From an uncultured Prevotella sp. (GTDB taxonomy: Bacteria; Bacteroidota; Bacteroidia; Bacteroidales; Bacteroidaceae), in NCBI GenBank assembly GCA_905233555.1, contig CAJODF010000010.1, positions 1 to 40,114 of the forward strand: a DNA stretch of 40,114 nt, read 5' to 3'. The translations under genes and the position numbers were made by a program. Each line of letters starts with the position of its first letter. Within the stretch, counting starts at the first letter, position 1. The notes under the pieces were generated by a model that did no database searches, was not told the DNA's origin, and saw only the letters and a program-made list of their open reading frames with translations. Positions 32,980 through 40,114 of the stretch are shown here, in pieces.

Positions 32980-34866
32980 ATGAAACAATTACTAACTACT
33001 ATCTTACTATTCGCAACTGCCGCTCTACCGTCGGCAGCAAGAGACCACACCGTGCCGCTGCTGCAGAACGTCTTCGCCTACGAGAGTCTGTCGCTGAACG
33101 GCGACTGGAACTACATCGTCGATGTGCAGGATGAGGGCTACTACGACTACCGCATGAACCCGACACCTTGGGGCTTCTTCCGCAATGCCAAGCCCCAGCG
33201 CCCAGAAGACCTCATCGAATACGACTTCGACAAGTCGCCCACGATGAAGATTCCCGGCGACTGGAACACACAGGACGAGCGCCTGTTCTTCTACGAGGGA
33301 ACAGTCTGGTTCTACAAGAAATTCAGCATCGAGAATCCAGGATCAAGTGACGCCCGCAATCTCCTTTACTTCGGTGCCGCAAACTACGATTGCCGCGTCT
33401 GGGTGAACGGACAGGAGGCCGGCCACCACATCGGCGGCTTCACCCCCTTCAACTTCGACGTCACCGACCTGCTGAAAAAGGGTGAGAACAACGTCATCGT
33501 AAAGGTCGATAACAAACGTCACGCGGAGGACGTACCCACACAGATCTTCGACTGGTGGAACTACGGCGGCCTCACCCGCGACGTAAAACTCGTCAAAGTA
33601 CCCACGGCCTTCTTCGGCTTCTCAGACGAAGTGGCCTCCCAGGAGAGAAGTCTCGCATCCGTCGCAAAGCCGAGTTACATCGAGGACTACAGCCTCCAGT
33701 TGATGAAAGGCGACATCAAGGCGAAGGAGCGGAAGATCGCAGTCAAAGTCAAACTCAACGAGCCTCTGGAAGGACACCTCCTCATAGTGAACATCCCCGA
33801 ACTCAAACTATCGGTGCCCCTGCTGACCGATGCCAAGGGCAGCACCACTGACATCGTCACTGTACCCACCAAGAAACTTACACTCTGGAGCCCCGACACC
33901 CCCAAGCGCTACCGCTTAGAGATCAAGCACTATATGACGACCATCGCCGACAGCATCGGCTTCCGCACCATCGAGACACGCGGCAAGCAGATACTGCTCA
34001 ACGGCCAGCCCATCTTCCTGAAGGGCATCTCCATCCACAATGAGAAGCCCAACGGCGGCGGACGCGCCAACACAGCCGAAGACGCCCGCACCCTGCTCTC
34101 ATGGGCCAAGGAACTGGGCTGCAACTTCGTCCGGCTAGCCCACTACCCCCACCACGAAGAGATGGTGCGCGAGGCAGAGAAGATGGGCATCCTCGTATGG
34201 TCGGAGATCCCCGTCTATTGGACCATCGCCTGGAAGAACCCCAGGACTTACGAGAACGCACAAAACCAACTCCGCGACATGATCAGCCGCGACCACAACC
34301 GCGCCAACGTCATCATCTGGAGCATTGCCAACGAGACGCCGCACTCACGCGAGCGCGACACCTTCCTCAGCAACCTCGCCAAGTATGCCCGCAGCCTCGA
34401 CGACACACGCCTCATCTCAATGGCCATGGAGGTGACAGGCGCCTCGAACTACGTGAATCGCCTGAACGACAATATGAACGAATATGTCGATATCGTAAGT
34501 TTCAACCAGTACATCGGCTGGTACCGCGACGTGAACGATGCGCCCAGGATGAGGTGGGAAATCCCCTACGACAAGCCTGTCATCGTGAGCGAGTTCGGCG
34601 GCGGTGCCAAATACGGCCTCCACGGCGAGAAAAACCAGCGCTGGACGGAAGAGTTCCAGGAAAACCTCTATCGCGAGAACTGTGCCATGCTCGACAAGAT
34701 CGACGGCCTTGCCGGCACCACGCCCTGGATCCTAAAGGACTTCCGCTCCCCCCGCCGCGTGCTGCCCGACGTACAGGACTACTACAACCGCAAGGGCCTG
34801 TTCAGCGACAAGGGTGAGAAGAAAAAGGCCTTCTACGTCCTCCGCGACTGGTACGCCGGAAAATAA
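32980..34866 (+). CDS. Glycoside hydrolase family 2 (beta-glucuronidase/beta-galactosidase type)
   Basis: The 628-aa protein has a signal peptide (MKQLLTTILLFATAALPSAA). Its domains are a sugar-binding jelly roll ('LNGDWNYIVDVQDEGYYDY', 'VWFYKKFSIENPG', 'CRVWVNGQEAGHHIGGFTPF'), an Ig-like domain, and the TIM barrel beginning near 'LLNGQPIFLKGISIHNEK'. The acid/base is Glu452 in 'VIIWSIANETPHS'; the nucleophile is Glu538 in 'KPVIVSEFGGGAKYG'. The pattern and length fit the shorter GH2 enzymes, such as beta-glucuronidase-like ones. The substrate cannot be assigned, and no SusCD pair is near. The stop is 2 nt from the convergent RluA-type gene. Confidence 0.9.
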   Translation: MKQLLTTILLFATAALPSAARDHTVPLLQNVFAYESLSLNGDWNYIVDVQDEGYYDYRMNPTPWGFFRNAKPQRPEDLIEYDFDKSPTMKIPGDWNTQDERLFFYEGTVWFYKKFSIENPGSSDARNLLYFGAANYDCRVWVNGQEAGHHIGGFTPFNFDVTDLLKKGENNVIVKVDNKRHAEDVPTQIFDWWNYGGLTRDVKLVKVPTAFFGFSDEVASQERSLASVAKPSYIEDYSLQLMKGDIKAKERKIAVKVKLNEPLEGHLLIVNIPELKLSVPLLTDAKGSTTDIVTVPTKKLTLWSPDTPKRYRLEIKHYMTTIADSIGFRTIETRGKQILLNGQPIFLKGISIHNEKPNGGGRANTAEDARTLLSWAKELGCNFVRLAHYPHHEEMVREAEKMGILVWSEIPVYWTIAWKNPRTYENAQNQLRDMISRDHNRANVIIWSIANETPHSRERDTFLSNLAKYARSLDDTRLISMAMEVTGASNYVNRLNDNMNEYVDIVSFNQYIGWYRDVNDAPRMRWEIPYDKPVIVSEFGGGAKYGLHGEKNQRWTEEFQENLYRENCAMLDKIDGLAGTTPWILKDFRSPRRVLPDVQDYYNRKGLFSDKGEKKKAFYVLRDWYAGK

Positions 34867-34868
34867 AA

Positions 34869-36185
34869 TCACGAAAGAGAGAAAGAGTCAGGCAACTCGA
34901 AGTGCATCCGTTTGCCTGTCACGGGATGGACGAAGGCAATAGCCTTCGCCTGAAGATAGAGTCGGTCTGACTTGTGACCGTACAGTTCATCACCCACGAT
35001 AGGACAGCCGAGCCCGTCGGGATGGGCACAATGCATCCTGAGTTGATGCGTCCGCCCCGTATGCGGCCAAAGCGCCAAGAGCGACCTACCCCCCCGCGTC
35101 AGCACCCGGTATTCCGTGATAGCACGCTTACCGTGCTCATAGTCCACCACCTGACGGGGATGATTGATCGGATCGCTGGATAGCGGCAGGTCGATGACAC
35201 CATGCTCCGCCGCAGGCGCACCCTCCACCAAGGCCAGATACTTCTTCTTGACGGTATGCTCCTCAAACTGCCTATGCAGATGATGGTAGGCCTCCATCGT
35301 CTTTGCCACGAGAAGCAGCCCCGACGTCCACATGTCGAGCCGATGCGCTAATATCGCTCCCTCCCATCTCCGTTGTACCCAGACGGCCACAGAATATCGC
35401 TCCCTACGTCCCGGCACACTCAGCATACCGGCAGGCTTGTTGATCACTGCCAAGGCTTCATCTTCATACACAATCTGCACATGAAGGCGCGGGAGCCGGG
35501 CCTTCTCCGGGTCGGGATCAACATCAAGGCCCTGCAGCATCCACGTCAGCACAGGCTTGCACTTGCCCCGACAAGCGGGATAGAACTCCCCATGATGACG
35601 GATCTCACTCTTCGGCGACGGCCCCCACCAGAACTCCGCCATGCACACAGGCTTCAGACCGTGCTGATAGGCATACTGCAACAACTTCGGCGCACAGCAG
35701 TCGCCTGTACCGCCCGGGGGCAACGGATACTTCTTGCGGATACGGGACGAAGGGTGATAGTCCTGCCAGATCTCCACCAAGTCCCTCTCCTGGCCCCGAG
35801 CATTCAGCATCCGGTACTGACGGAAGAGCCAGAGTTGCAAGTCCTGCGACATCTGCCTATGCGCCTCCGACTGCATAATCTCCCGTTCCCTGGTCTTGAA
35901 ATAACCGTCGGGCTGCTGGGCGTCGAACACTGGCGGCACGAAGTAGTCCCAGTCGTTCCGCCCTTCCAGCAGTCCCGAATAGGCAGCCAGGAAAGCAAGA
36001 CGACTGTCTCCTTCCTGCACCACCATAACCCCGAACATCTTCCCCTCTGTGGGATTGATGCGCTCAATCTCACGCTTCACCTCCTCCGCCGCAAGGATGC
36101 ACAGCGGGTGGGGCTCATAGCAGAAGGGAAACGTAAACCGCTCCGGCTTGGGAATATCAGAATGCAGCGGATGAAGGCATGACAT
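34869..36185 (-). CDS. RluA-family pseudouridine synthase with long N-terminal extension
   Basis: The 438-aa protein modifies uridines in rRNA or tRNA. The catalytic domain covers about residues 230-435, with HRLDMWTSGLLLVAKT (catalytic Asp284) and 'LALWPHTGRTHQLRMHCAHP' near the end. The N-terminal 220 residues ('FPFCYEPHPLCILAAEEVKR', 'GVMVVQEGDSRLAFLAAYSG', 'KKYPLPPGGTGDCCAPKLLQ', 'CMAEFWWGPSPKSEIRHHGE') form an extension found in some Bacteroidota and other RluA-like proteins. It contains a clustered CC and could be a separate substrate-binding domain. RluA itself is only about 220 aa. It is convergent with the GH2 gene; the pyridoxamine-kinase gene is 3 nt upstream on the same strand, so these are likely one operon. 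Confidence 0.88.
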   Translation of the reverse strand: MSCLHPLHSDIPKPERFTFPFCYEPHPLCILAAEEVKREIERINPTEGKMFGVMVVQEGDSRLAFLAAYSGLLEGRNDWDYFVPPVFDAQQPDGYFKTREREIMQSEAHRQMSQDLQLWLFRQYRMLNARGQERDLVEIWQDYHPSSRIRKKYPLPPGGTGDCCAPKLLQYAYQHGLKPVCMAEFWWGPSPKSEIRHHGEFYPACRGKCKPVLTWMLQGLDVDPDPEKARLPRLHVQIVYEDEALAVINKPAGMLSVPGRRERYSVAVWVQRRWEGAILAHRLDMWTSGLLLVAKTMEAYHHLHRQFEEHTVKKKYLALVEGAPAAEHGVIDLPLSSDPINHPRQVVDYEHGKRAITEYRVLTRGGRSLLALWPHTGRTHQLRMHCAHPDGLGCPIVGDELYGHKSDRLYLQAKAIAFVHPVTGKRMHFELPDSFSLS

Positions 36186-36188
36186 GGA

Positions 36189-37001
36189 CTAAAGCAGATC
36201 AAGGCACTTCTCAACGGGAATACCCTTGTTCCTGTCAGGCGTGTTGCGGTAACGCTCGATCATACGGAACACCGTATCCATCGCCGTACGCGTTGACTTC
36301 CTCAGGTTCTCACCATTCAGCAGATGACCGATGAGGACGGCAGAAAAGATGTCGCCCGTGCCATGAAACAGACCGGGAATCTCATGATACTCCAGATGGA
36401 AGTAAGTATCGTCGTAATGATTATAGCCCACCACGGCGTTCTGACCCTCAATCTTACAACTGGTAATCAACACCGACTTACAGCCTAAATCACGCAACTT
36501 GTCGAGCAGCCGCTCCGCCTCCATCCACGAGATACCCTCCATCTTGATAGATGTATCGGTGAGATAGCATGCCTCCGTATAATTAGGGAAGGTGAGATGC
36601 GCCACGCTGACCATCTCACGGGCCAACTCCACCTGGCGCTCGGTCATACCGTTATACAGCCGGCCGCCGTCGCCGAGGATCGGGTCCACGAACACCGTCG
36701 TGCCCTGCGCCCCCTGTTCGCGACAGTAGCCCGCCACCAGGCGCGCCTGCTCCTCGCTGAACATCAGGCCCGTACAGACGGCGTCAAATCCGAAGCCGAG
36801 TTCCTTCCATACCGGCAGCGTACCACGGATATAGTCGGTCGTGTCCTGGATATTAAACTTCCCATAGTCGAGCGTGTTCGACACAAGTGCCGTGGGCAGG
36901 CTGTACGTGGGAATACCTAAGTACGACAGGATCGGCAGCATGGCACCCATGCCCACCTTGCCGTAGCCCACCACATCGTTTATCAGCAGAATCTGTTTCA
37001 T
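36189..37001 (-). CDS. Pyridoxamine/pyridoxal kinase-like PfkB-fold enzyme
   Basis: This 270-aa protein begins 'MKQILLINDVVGYGKVGMGA', like PdxY/PdxK-type kinases ('SRVAYGHVG' in the enterobacterial versions). It continues with 'CTGLMFSEEQ', 'VFVDPILGDGG' (DPxxGD) and 'TFPNYTEACYLTD' (the NxxEA motif). The anion hole and catalytic Asp lie in 'GLFHGTGDIFSAVLIGHLL' (Asp217). It should phosphorylate a vitamin B6 vitamer with ATP. A TACCTTTG box at 37017-37010 puts the transcript start within about 10 nt of the ATG. It is divergent from the helicase gene, and its stop is 3 nt before the pseudouridine synthase start. Confidence 0.87.
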   Translation of the reverse strand: MKQILLINDVVGYGKVGMGAMLPILSYLGIPTYSLPTALVSNTLDYGKFNIQDTTDYIRGTLPVWKELGFGFDAVCTGLMFSEEQARLVAGYCREQGAQGTTVFVDPILGDGGRLYNGMTERQVELAREMVSVAHLTFPNYTEACYLTDTSIKMEGISWMEAERLLDKLRDLGCKSVLITSCKIEGQNAVVGYNHYDDTYFHLEYHEIPGLFHGTGDIFSAVLIGHLLNGENLRKSTRTAMDTVFRMIERYRNTPDRNKGIPVEKCLDLL

Positions 37002-37009
37002 TTCGGCTG

Positions 37010-37048
37010 CAAAGGTACGAATTAATTAAGAAAAAATGTGTAACTTTG
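37010..37048. promoter_or_regulatory. Back-to-back promoters with almost no leader
   Basis: The minus box TACCTTTG (37017-37010) serves the B6 kinase (ATG at 37001), and the plus box TAACTTTG (37041-37048) serves the helicase (ATG at 37059). Each box ends 8-10 nt from its start codon, so both mRNAs should have leaders of only a few nucleotides. Neither has an evident TTTG at -33. The whole divergent region is 57 bp. Confidence 0.6.
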
Positions 37049-37058
37049 CAGCAAAAAT

Positions 37059-38975
37059 ATGGGAAATCAGCAGAATTCACCGATACAGGCCCTCCAGCAA
37101 CAACGGCTCCTGCTCCAGATGGAGTACGCCGCCGAGAAGGAAGCCTACCGCCAGCAGACCGAGAAGATGGGCCTGCAGCGGAAGGTGAAACGCGGCGATG
37201 CCTGGTGGCCCGTCAGAATGGGCAAGAGTTACTACAACTCCCTCAACCAACTCGTCGTGGAGATTTTCCGTCAGGGCGACGACAACGAGATAGAGCACAA
37301 CTTCGAATTCGGCAAGCCGGTATGCTTCTTCAGCATAACGGGCGAAAAGGCCCGCTGGTTCAACTTCACCGCCACCGTCAGTTACGTCGATGGAGATAGA
37401 ATGGTAGTGGCAGTGCCCGACAACGGCCACATCATCGACGTGCAGGGCGCGGAGAACGTCGGCGTACAACTCTTCTTCGACGAGACCAGTTACAAGACCA
37501 TGTTCGAGGCCCTCGACCGCGTCATCCGTGCCAAAGGCCGGCTGGGCTACCTGCGCGACCTCTTCTACACCCCGGCCATGAAGGCAGAGACCTTTTCTTT
37601 TACCGACCTCCACTTCCCCTACCTGAACCCGACGCAGGAGGACGCCGTCAACAAGGTGCTGCGCGCAAAGGACGTCGCCATCGTCCACGGCCCGCCGGGC
37701 ACCGGCAAGACCACCACCCTCGTCGAAGCCATCTACGAGACCCTGCGCCGCGAAAACCAGGTACTCGTCTGTGCACAGAGCAACATGGCCGTCGATTGGA
37801 TATCAGAGAAACTCGTCGATCGCGGCATCAACGTCCTCCGCATCGGCAACCCCACCCGCGTCAACGACAAGATGCTCTCCTTCACCTACGAACGGCGCTT
37901 CGAAAGCCACCCCGACTACGCCGAACTGTGGGCCATCCGCAAGGCCATCCGCGACCTGCGCGCCCACCGCAAGCGCGGCGACGAGAAGTACCACCAGAAA
38001 ATGGAACGCCTGAAGGAGCGCGCCACCGAACTCGAACTACGCATCAATGCACAACTCTTCGGCGAGGCCCGCGTCATCGCCAGCACCCTCGTCGGCTCCG
38101 CCAGCCACCTGCTCGAAGGGCAGAAGTTCGGCACCCTCTTCATCGACGAGGCCGCCCAAGCCCTCGAAGCCGCCTGCTGGATACCCATCCGCCGCGTCAC
38201 CCGCGTCATCCTCGCCGGCGACCACTGCCAACTGCCCCCCACCATCAAGAGTTTCGCCGCCATGAAAGCCGGCCTGGGCAAGACCCTCATGGAGCGTATA
38301 GTAGAAAATAGGCCCGAGACCGTCACCCTCCTGAAGATGCAGTACCGCATGAACGAAGAGATCATGCGCTTCTCATCCGACTGGTTCTACGGCAACCAGG
38401 TCGAGAGCGCCCCCGAAGTGAAGTACCGCAGCATCCTCGACCTCGACATCCCCATGACGTGGATTGACACCTCTGAGTTCGATGAGCCGGAAGAGACAGA
38501 TATCCCAGAGAGCCCGAGGCAGCCACTCTTCCACGAAGAGTTTGTGGGCGAGTCCTACGGCCGCATCAACAAGGCCGAGGCCGAACTCACCCTCCTCGCC
38601 CTCCAGAACTACTTCGAGAAGATCGGCAAACAGCGCATTCTCGACGAGCGCCTCGACGTAGGCGTCATCTCCCCCTACCGCGCCCAGGTGCAGTACCTGC
38701 GCCATCGCTTCAAGCGCAGCGACTTCTTCAAGCCCTACCGCCCCCTCATCAGCATCAACACCGTCGATGGCTTCCAGGGCCAGGAGCGCGACATCATACT
38801 CATCTCCCTCGTCCGCTCCAACGACGAAGGCCAGATAGGCTTCCTCCGCGACCTGCGCCGCATGAACGTAGCCATCACCCGTGCCCGCATGAAGGTCATC
38901 ATCCTCGGCGACGCCTCAACCCTCACACGACACCCCTTCTACAAGAAACTCTACGACTACATCGAAGCCTTGTAA
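37059..38975 (+). CDS. UPF1/IGHMBP2-like superfamily 1 helicase
   Basis: The 638-aa AAA-type ATPase has a beta-barrel region before the motor ('FEFGKPVCFFSITGEKARWF', about 80-120). Walker A is GPPGTGKTTT (Lys217); Walker B is 'FIDEAAQALEAACWIP' (Asp363-Glu364), the DEAA form of the UPF1/DNA2 group. Motif III is 'VILAGDHCQLPPTI', motif IV region 'LLKMQYRMNEEIM', motif V 'INTVDGFQGQERDIILISLV', motif VI 'VAITRARMKVIILGD'. It should move 5' to 3' on single-stranded DNA or RNA. No nuclease or PIN domain is attached and no defence genes are near, so a general nucleic-acid role is the better guess. Codons are strongly GC3-biased. The gene is convergent with the M23 gene, 12 nt apart. Confidence 0.9.
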   Translation: MGNQQNSPIQALQQQRLLLQMEYAAEKEAYRQQTEKMGLQRKVKRGDAWWPVRMGKSYYNSLNQLVVEIFRQGDDNEIEHNFEFGKPVCFFSITGEKARWFNFTATVSYVDGDRMVVAVPDNGHIIDVQGAENVGVQLFFDETSYKTMFEALDRVIRAKGRLGYLRDLFYTPAMKAETFSFTDLHFPYLNPTQEDAVNKVLRAKDVAIVHGPPGTGKTTTLVEAIYETLRRENQVLVCAQSNMAVDWISEKLVDRGINVLRIGNPTRVNDKMLSFTYERRFESHPDYAELWAIRKAIRDLRAHRKRGDEKYHQKMERLKERATELELRINAQLFGEARVIASTLVGSASHLLEGQKFGTLFIDEAAQALEAACWIPIRRVTRVILAGDHCQLPPTIKSFAAMKAGLGKTLMERIVENRPETVTLLKMQYRMNEEIMRFSSDWFYGNQVESAPEVKYRSILDLDIPMTWIDTSEFDEPEETDIPESPRQPLFHEEFVGESYGRINKAEAELTLLALQNYFEKIGKQRILDERLDVGVISPYRAQVQYLRHRFKRSDFFKPYRPLISINTVDGFQGQERDIILISLVRSNDEGQIGFLRDLRRMNVAITRARMKVIILGDASTLTRHPFYKKLYDYIEAL

Positions 38976-38987
38976 TAATATCTTCTG

Positions 38988-39488
38988 TTATGGTTTTTTC
39001 CTTCGGACGATACCCTTGTTAAGGTCGAAATAGTTGGCGGGATTGCGGGTCTTTCCGTTGACACGCACCTCGAAATGCAGGTGAGGCGTCGTAGCACGAC
39101 CCGTCTGGCCGACAAGGGCGATGACCTGCCCCGCCCTGACACGGTCACCCTTCTTCACCAGGTTCTTCGAGTTGTGGGAATAGCAGGTCTCCAACCCGTT
39201 GGGATGCTGGATACGGATGTAGTTTCCATAGCCATAGTATTTGTCAGAGAAGACCACCTCGCCCTCAAAGGCGGCATAGATAGAGTCCTTGTCCTTCGTC
39301 TTGAGATCGACGCCGGAATGCGTTCGTCCCCCACGCTTGCCATAGGGACTGATGACCTTCGCCCCCGGCAACGGGAAGTGCCAATCGACCGTGTCCTTCG
39401 GCTCTACAGAATAGCCGCCGCCCGGCCAACAAACCAGCAGCCCCGCCAAAACCAACACCGATGTTATCTTACGGAATATCATCTTCAT
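38988..39488 (-). CDS. M23 family (LytM/NlpD-type) metallopeptidase
   Basis: The 166-aa exported protein (signal MKMIFRKITSVLVLAGLLVC) is a single LytM domain. The zinc ligands are His57 and Asp61 in 'RTHSGVDLK', with His136/His138 in 'PHLHFEVRVNG'; 'ISPYGKRGGRTHSGVDLK' and 'YGNYIRIQHPNGLETCYSH' are typical. It cuts peptide bridges in peptidoglycan or activates other hydrolases. The Cys20 in the signal region is followed by WPGGG, so lipidation is possible but not certain. ATG 39488 and an ATG two codons later are both possible. It is the only gene in its unit, under the promoter at 39497-39528. Confidence 0.9.
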   Translation of the reverse strand: MKMIFRKITSVLVLAGLLVCWPGGGYSVEPKDTVDWHFPLPGAKVISPYGKRGGRTHSGVDLKTKDKDSIYAAFEGEVVFSDKYYGYGNYIRIQHPNGLETCYSHNSKNLVKKGDRVRAGQVIALVGQTGRATTPHLHFEVRVNGKTRNPANYFDLNKGIVRRKKP

Positions 39489-39496
39489 TCAGTTTG

Positions 39497-39528
39497 CAAA
39501 GATATGGACTTTTCCCGAAAGACCCAAA
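39497..39528 (-). promoter_or_regulatory. Promoter of the M23 peptidase gene
   Basis: On the minus strand TTTG (39528-39525) and TATCTTTG (39504-39497) are 20 bp apart. The box ends 9 nt from the ATG at 39488, so the leader is very short. Confidence 0.85.
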
Positions 39529-39568
39529 CAATTTGGAGAAAAACTACAGGATTGTTCAAAATTTCATA
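39501..39568 (+). repeat. Direct repeat copy A (overlaps the M23 promoter)
   Basis: The first 47 nt (39501-39547) match 39784-39830 with four differences. The copy carries the near-palindrome CCAAACAATTTGG and the M23 promoter's -33 element. Confidence 0.9.
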
Positions 39569-39618
39569 CAAAAGACGCAAAGGAGCTACCCGTGGATTTC
39601 CCATGCTTTCCTCAAGGG

Positions 39619-39684
39619 CCCCTCATAGGCCCCTCTATATCCCCTCTATATCCCCTCTATATCAACTCTATACTTACTCTATCC
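39619..39684. repeat. 11-nt tandem repeat (CCCCTCTATAT)
   Basis: Three exact units lie at 39630-39662, flanked by diverged units on both sides (CCCCTCATAGG before; CAACTCTATAC and a partial unit after). No coding frame or promoter uses it. Confidence 0.85.
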
Positions 39685-39783
39685 CCAAGGGTATGAGTGA
39701 GGCATGAGAGAAGTTTGGGTATTTTTCTGTATCGCCCTGATTAATGGGGTTTCTTGCAAAGGACGTCTTTTCGACGATGCAGA

Positions 39784-39851
39784 GATATGGACTTTTCACG
39801 AGAGATCCAAATAATTTGGAGAAAAACTACGAGACTGCTGAAAATTTTGTA
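39784..39851 (+). repeat. Direct repeat copy B with an inactivated promoter box
   Basis: It is homologous to copy A. Relative to the M23 box, the minus-strand sequence here reads TATCTCTG (39787-39780), one base from TATCTTTG. It contains the palindrome CCAAAT-A-ATTTGG. No minus-strand gene lies next to it. Confidence 0.85.
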
Positions 39852-39886
39852 CATTTACCACTGGAATCATATAAAACATCATCGTT

Positions 39887-40009
39887 ATGAACTTTAATAA
39901 AGACAAGGAAAATCCTAATCCTGCTACCGATTCTCAGGCAGAACCGGACGAAAGGACTACAACACCTCGGATGCCGAGAGAGGATTTTTTTTGCGCAGAT
40001 ATTTGGTAG
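39887..40009 (+). CDS. Hypothetical 40-aa ORF, possibly a frameshifted gene remnant
   Basis: An ATG followed by 39 codons encodes a hydrophilic peptide starting MNFNKDKENPNPATDSQ and ending CADIW before TAG. An eight-T run (39985-39992) lies near its end. With one T fewer, the frame would continue as DFFAQIFGSFAGMLYF and run into the next gene's frame. It has no recognised domain and its promoter is weak, so it may not be a real gene. It could be a short leader ORF, the 5' end of a broken gene, or chance. Confidence 0.3.
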   Translation: MNFNKDKENPNPATDSQAEPDERTTTPRMPREDFFCADIW

Positions 40010-40033
40010 TTTCGCTGGGATGTTGTATTTTTG
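40002..40033 (+). promoter_or_regulatory. Promoter of the partial lipoprotein gene
   Basis: TTTG (40002-40005) and TATTTTTG (40026-40033) are 20 bp apart, an ideal promoter. It overlaps the end of the 40-codon ORF. Confidence 0.8.
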
Positions 40034-40064
40034 CAGCATGAAAGTACTTTATAACTCAAGCAAC

Positions 40065-40114
40065 ATGAAGAAACTTAATCTTTTGATGCTCGCCGCCATC
40101 ATTGCACTCTGCGG
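40065..40114 (+). CDS. Start of a probable lipoprotein or exported protein (partial)
   Basis: Sixteen codons are visible, MKKLNLLMLAAIIALC, then GG, a lipoprotein-type signal with a candidate lipidation Cys at residue 16. An in-frame ATG nine codons earlier (40038) is only 5 nt after the promoter box, so 40065 is preferred. The rest is outside the window and the function cannot be given. Confidence 0.55.
   Translation, partial: MKKLNLLMLAAIIALC

Larger units (their letters stand above)
39489..39886. other. Intergenic region with duplicated promoter and an 11-nt repeat
   Basis: This 398-bp region contains the M23 promoter, an imperfect duplicate of it 283 bp away (39501-39568 and 39784-39851), and a run of 11-nt repeats (39619-39684). 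No gene was recognised in it. Confidence 0.7.

Noticed and set aside
34101..34817. 238-codon plus-strand open frame inside the GH2 gene
   Set aside because: Arg/Pro-rich out-of-frame shadow of the GH2 catalytic domain.
35373..36182. 269-codon plus-strand open frame opposite the pseudouridine synthase
   Set aside because: Antisense shadow; no domain or promoter.
37059..38975. Anti-phage defence helicase
   Set aside because: The UPF1-like helicase stands alone, with no nuclease, methylase or other defence genes nearby.

Overview
The window looks like chromosomal DNA of a Bacteroidota bacterium, most likely a Prevotellaceae member. The evidence is the promoters (a -7 box TAnnTTTG, usually with TTTG exactly 20 bp upstream), lipoproteins with acidic residues after the lipidated cysteine, DUF4369/thioredoxin-fold, LruC-domain and RluA proteins of Bacteroidota type, and a C-terminal 'YNLRGQRV..GLYIINGKK' tail typical of Prevotella secreted proteins. 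The species cannot be told from sequence reading alone. No insertion sequence, prophage, integrase or CRISPR array was seen.

Layout. (1) 1-510 (-): 5' end of pnp. (2) 651-9406 (+): a long probable operon from one promoter to one strong terminator, holding a thioredoxin-fold lipoprotein without redox cysteines, a sialate O-acetylesterase-like enzyme, a zinc-ribbon NUDIX hydrolase, topA, aroK, speA and argB; the last four overlap by 1-4 nt. (3) 9448-10426 (+): an ECF sigma factor and an overlapping one-TM protein, a probable anti-sigma factor. (4) 12312-10589 (-): ribF and a CPBP membrane protease. (5) 12406-12479 (+): a CAT-anticodon tRNA with its own promoter. (6) 12489-23462: an AT-richer surface-protein island with four LruC-domain lipoproteins (one minus, three plus) and a repeat-rich secreted protein. 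Its plus-strand transcription units end in related hairpins, and an extra promoter-leader-terminator unit without any coding sequence lies at 23330-23462. (7) 25426-23486 (-): OmpA-family lipoprotein and polyprenyl diphosphate synthase. (8) 25549-34866 (+): M1 peptidase homologue, purL, a pair of half-size chromate-transporter proteins and a GH2 glycosidase. (9) 36185-34869 (-) an RluA-type pseudouridine synthase and 37001-36189 (-) a pyridoxamine-kinase-like protein; 37059-38975 (+) a UPF1-like helicase; 39488-38988 (-) an M23 peptidase. (10) 39489-40114: repeats, a duplicated promoter, a 40-codon ORF and the start of another probable lipoprotein.

Most genes are housekeeping (RNA decay, DNA topology, shikimate, arginine/polyamine, purine, flavin and isoprenoid metabolism) or cell envelope. 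The unusual content is between and around the genes: a 7-8 nt GTGAAAA tract placed exactly at the ends of four genes, carrying TGA stops in more than one frame; the LruC array with homologous 3' modules and a gene-less copy; several enzyme-like proteins with altered active-site motifs; and promoters so close to start codons that the mRNAs should be nearly leaderless.
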